Of a stretch of 64,000 nucleotides of DNA, positions 63,375 through 64,000 are shown piece after piece; within the stretch, counting starts at the first letter, position 1; every line of letters starts with the position of its first letter. Source of the DNA: Rivularia sp. PCC 7116 (GTDB taxonomy: Bacteria; Cyanobacteriota; Cyanobacteriia; Cyanobacteriales; Nostocaceae); assembly GCF_000316665.1 (NCBI RefSeq), contig NC_019678.1, forward strand, positions 1,364,001 through 1,428,000, read 5' to 3'. The notes under the pieces are model-generated. The model was not told the DNA's origin. It was given only the letters and a program-made list of their open reading frames with translations, and ran no database searches. The position numbers and the translations under genes were made by a program.

Positions 63375-64000
63375 ATGACCCAGCAAAAGCGAGCGTTGAT
63401 TACTGGTATTACCGGACAAGATGGTTCTTATCTAAGTGAATTTTTATTAGAGCAAGGTTACGAAGTTCACGGTATAATTCGTCGTACTTCTACCTTCAAT
63501 ACAGACCGTATCGATCACATTTATGAAGATCCTCATAGAGAAGGAGTAAAGCTATTTCTTCATTATGGTGACTTGACCGATGGTACGACGCTACGCCGCA
63601 TTCTCGAAGAAGTTCAGCCTGTAGAAATCTATAATTTGGGCGCTCAATCCCACGTAAGAGTAAGTTTTGATTCTCCCGAATACACTGTAGATGCTGTAGG
63701 AATGGGAACCCTACGCTTATTAGAAGCAATTCGCGACTATCAACAACGTACTGGTATTGAAGTACGCTTCTATCAAGCTGGTTCTTCGGAAATGTTTGGT
63801 TTGGTACAAGCAGTACCGCAAAAGGAAACAACTCCTTTCTACCCCCGGAGTCCTTATGCCTGTGCTAAAGTTTACAGCCATTGGCAAACCGTAAATTACC
63901 GCGAATCTTACAATATGTTCGCTTGTAATGGTATTTTGTTTAACCACGAATCACCCCGTCGCGGTGAGACCTTCGTAACTCGTAAAATTACTAGAGCGGT
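63375..64000 (+). CDS. gmd: GDP-mannose 4,6-dehydratase, N-terminal part (runs off the window end)
   Basis: A frame starts with ATG at 63375, six bases after the start of AAAGGAGA, a strong ribosome binding site, and stays open to the last base, so about 208 residues are visible. Seen are the NAD(P) loop [19 protein letters not shown] at 7-25, [32 protein letters not shown] at about 95-106, the catalytic GSSEMFG at about 135-141 and YACAK (Tyr and Lys of YxxxK) at about 156-160, then [20 protein letters not shown]. This is GMD, which turns GDP-mannose into GDP-4-keto-6-deoxymannose for GDP-fucose or rhamnose. A GDP-fucose synthase gene would be expected just outside the window. Confidence 0.95.
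   Translation, partial: MTQQKRALITGITGQDGSYLSEFLLEQGYEVHGIIRRTSTFNTDRIDHIYEDPHREGVKLFLHYGDLTDGTTLRRILEEVQPVEIYNLGAQSHVRVSFDSPEYTVDAVGMGTLRLLEAIRDYQQRTGIEVRFYQAGSSEMFGLVQAVPQKETTPFYPRSPYACAKVYSHWQTVNYRESYNMFACNGILFNHESPRRGETFVTRKITRA

Noticed and set aside
1-64000. Scan for tRNA, tmRNA, RNase P RNA and riboswitches
   Set aside because: No T-loop-like GGTTCRA motif in a cloverleaf context and no recognisable conserved RNA cores were seen; reading by eye cannot exclude weak cases.

Overview
The window looks like chromosomal DNA of a filamentous, probably heterocyst-forming cyanobacterium (Nostocales; a Calothrix/Rivularia/Nostoc-type genome). The reasons are: many HIP1 octamers (GCGATCGC) scattered through the sequence; AT-rich intergenic DNA full of heptameric short tandem repeats (GGTAATT, CTGTTCA, GGTTAAA and similar); and cyanobacterial genes such as ndhM, a probable ferredoxin-dependent glutamate synthase, a CSP41-like epimerase, DUF1815- and DUF2839-like proteins, and an NtcB-like regulator behind an NtcA box. 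No tRNA, rRNA, intact mobile element, CRISPR array or prophage was found. Genes sit in short runs on both strands, separated by long gaps of 0.3-1.1 kb.

Layout. 0-2 kb: 3' end of glutamate synthase with two tandem terminators, then a polysaccharide deacetylase. 3-11.3 kb: a minus-strand run of membrane glycosyltransferase genes (two PIG-V/Gpi18-like paralogues at either end, a DUF2079 protein, a GT39-like protein, a methyltransferase, a DPM1/ArnC-type GT2 and an EmrE/ArnE-like small transporter), which reads as a polyprenyl-phosphate-sugar glycosylation pathway. 11.6-16 kb: dxr, a hot-dog thioesterase and two small cyanobacterial proteins. 16-25 kb: a TnpB relic, two histidine kinases, an SLH/beta-helix envelope protein, an unlisted 53-residue membrane protein and a split pentapeptide-repeat membrane protein. 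25-34.5 kb: peptide deformylase, a PD-(D/E)XK nuclease with a likely Fe-S cluster, recJ, a DUF218 protein, a Ctp protease, a GT2 and a NarL-type (Rre1/Ycf29-like) regulator.

35-45 kb: ndhM, then a phospho-signalling/protease group: a zinc-ribbon PP2C phosphatase with one membrane helix, a CHAT (caspase-like) plus FHA protein, an unknown acidic protein and, convergently, an FHA plus PrsW-type membrane protease. This is the best candidate for an undescribed system. 45-51.7 kb: a DJ-1/PfpI protein, a TrpD2-like protein, an NtcB-like LysR regulator with a textbook NtcA promoter, a Rieske lipoprotein, a PsiE-like protein, a metallo-beta-lactamase-fold protein that has lost its metal ligands, panD and ppa. 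52-57.5 kb: a small membrane protein, a DUF362 protein, aspA, pgsA and an unknown protein. 57.8-64 kb: an FAD monooxygenase and an exopolysaccharide-type group (CSP41-like epimerase, GT4, sugar-phosphate transferase, and gmd cut by the window end).

The non-coding DNA holds its own signals: a roughly 100-nt structured repeat present twice in opposite orientation (36.6 and 51.9 kb), several interspersed palindromes, and tandem heptamers that supply stop codons to neighbouring genes. Functions were assigned by reading motifs and from knowledge of the families; no database search was run.
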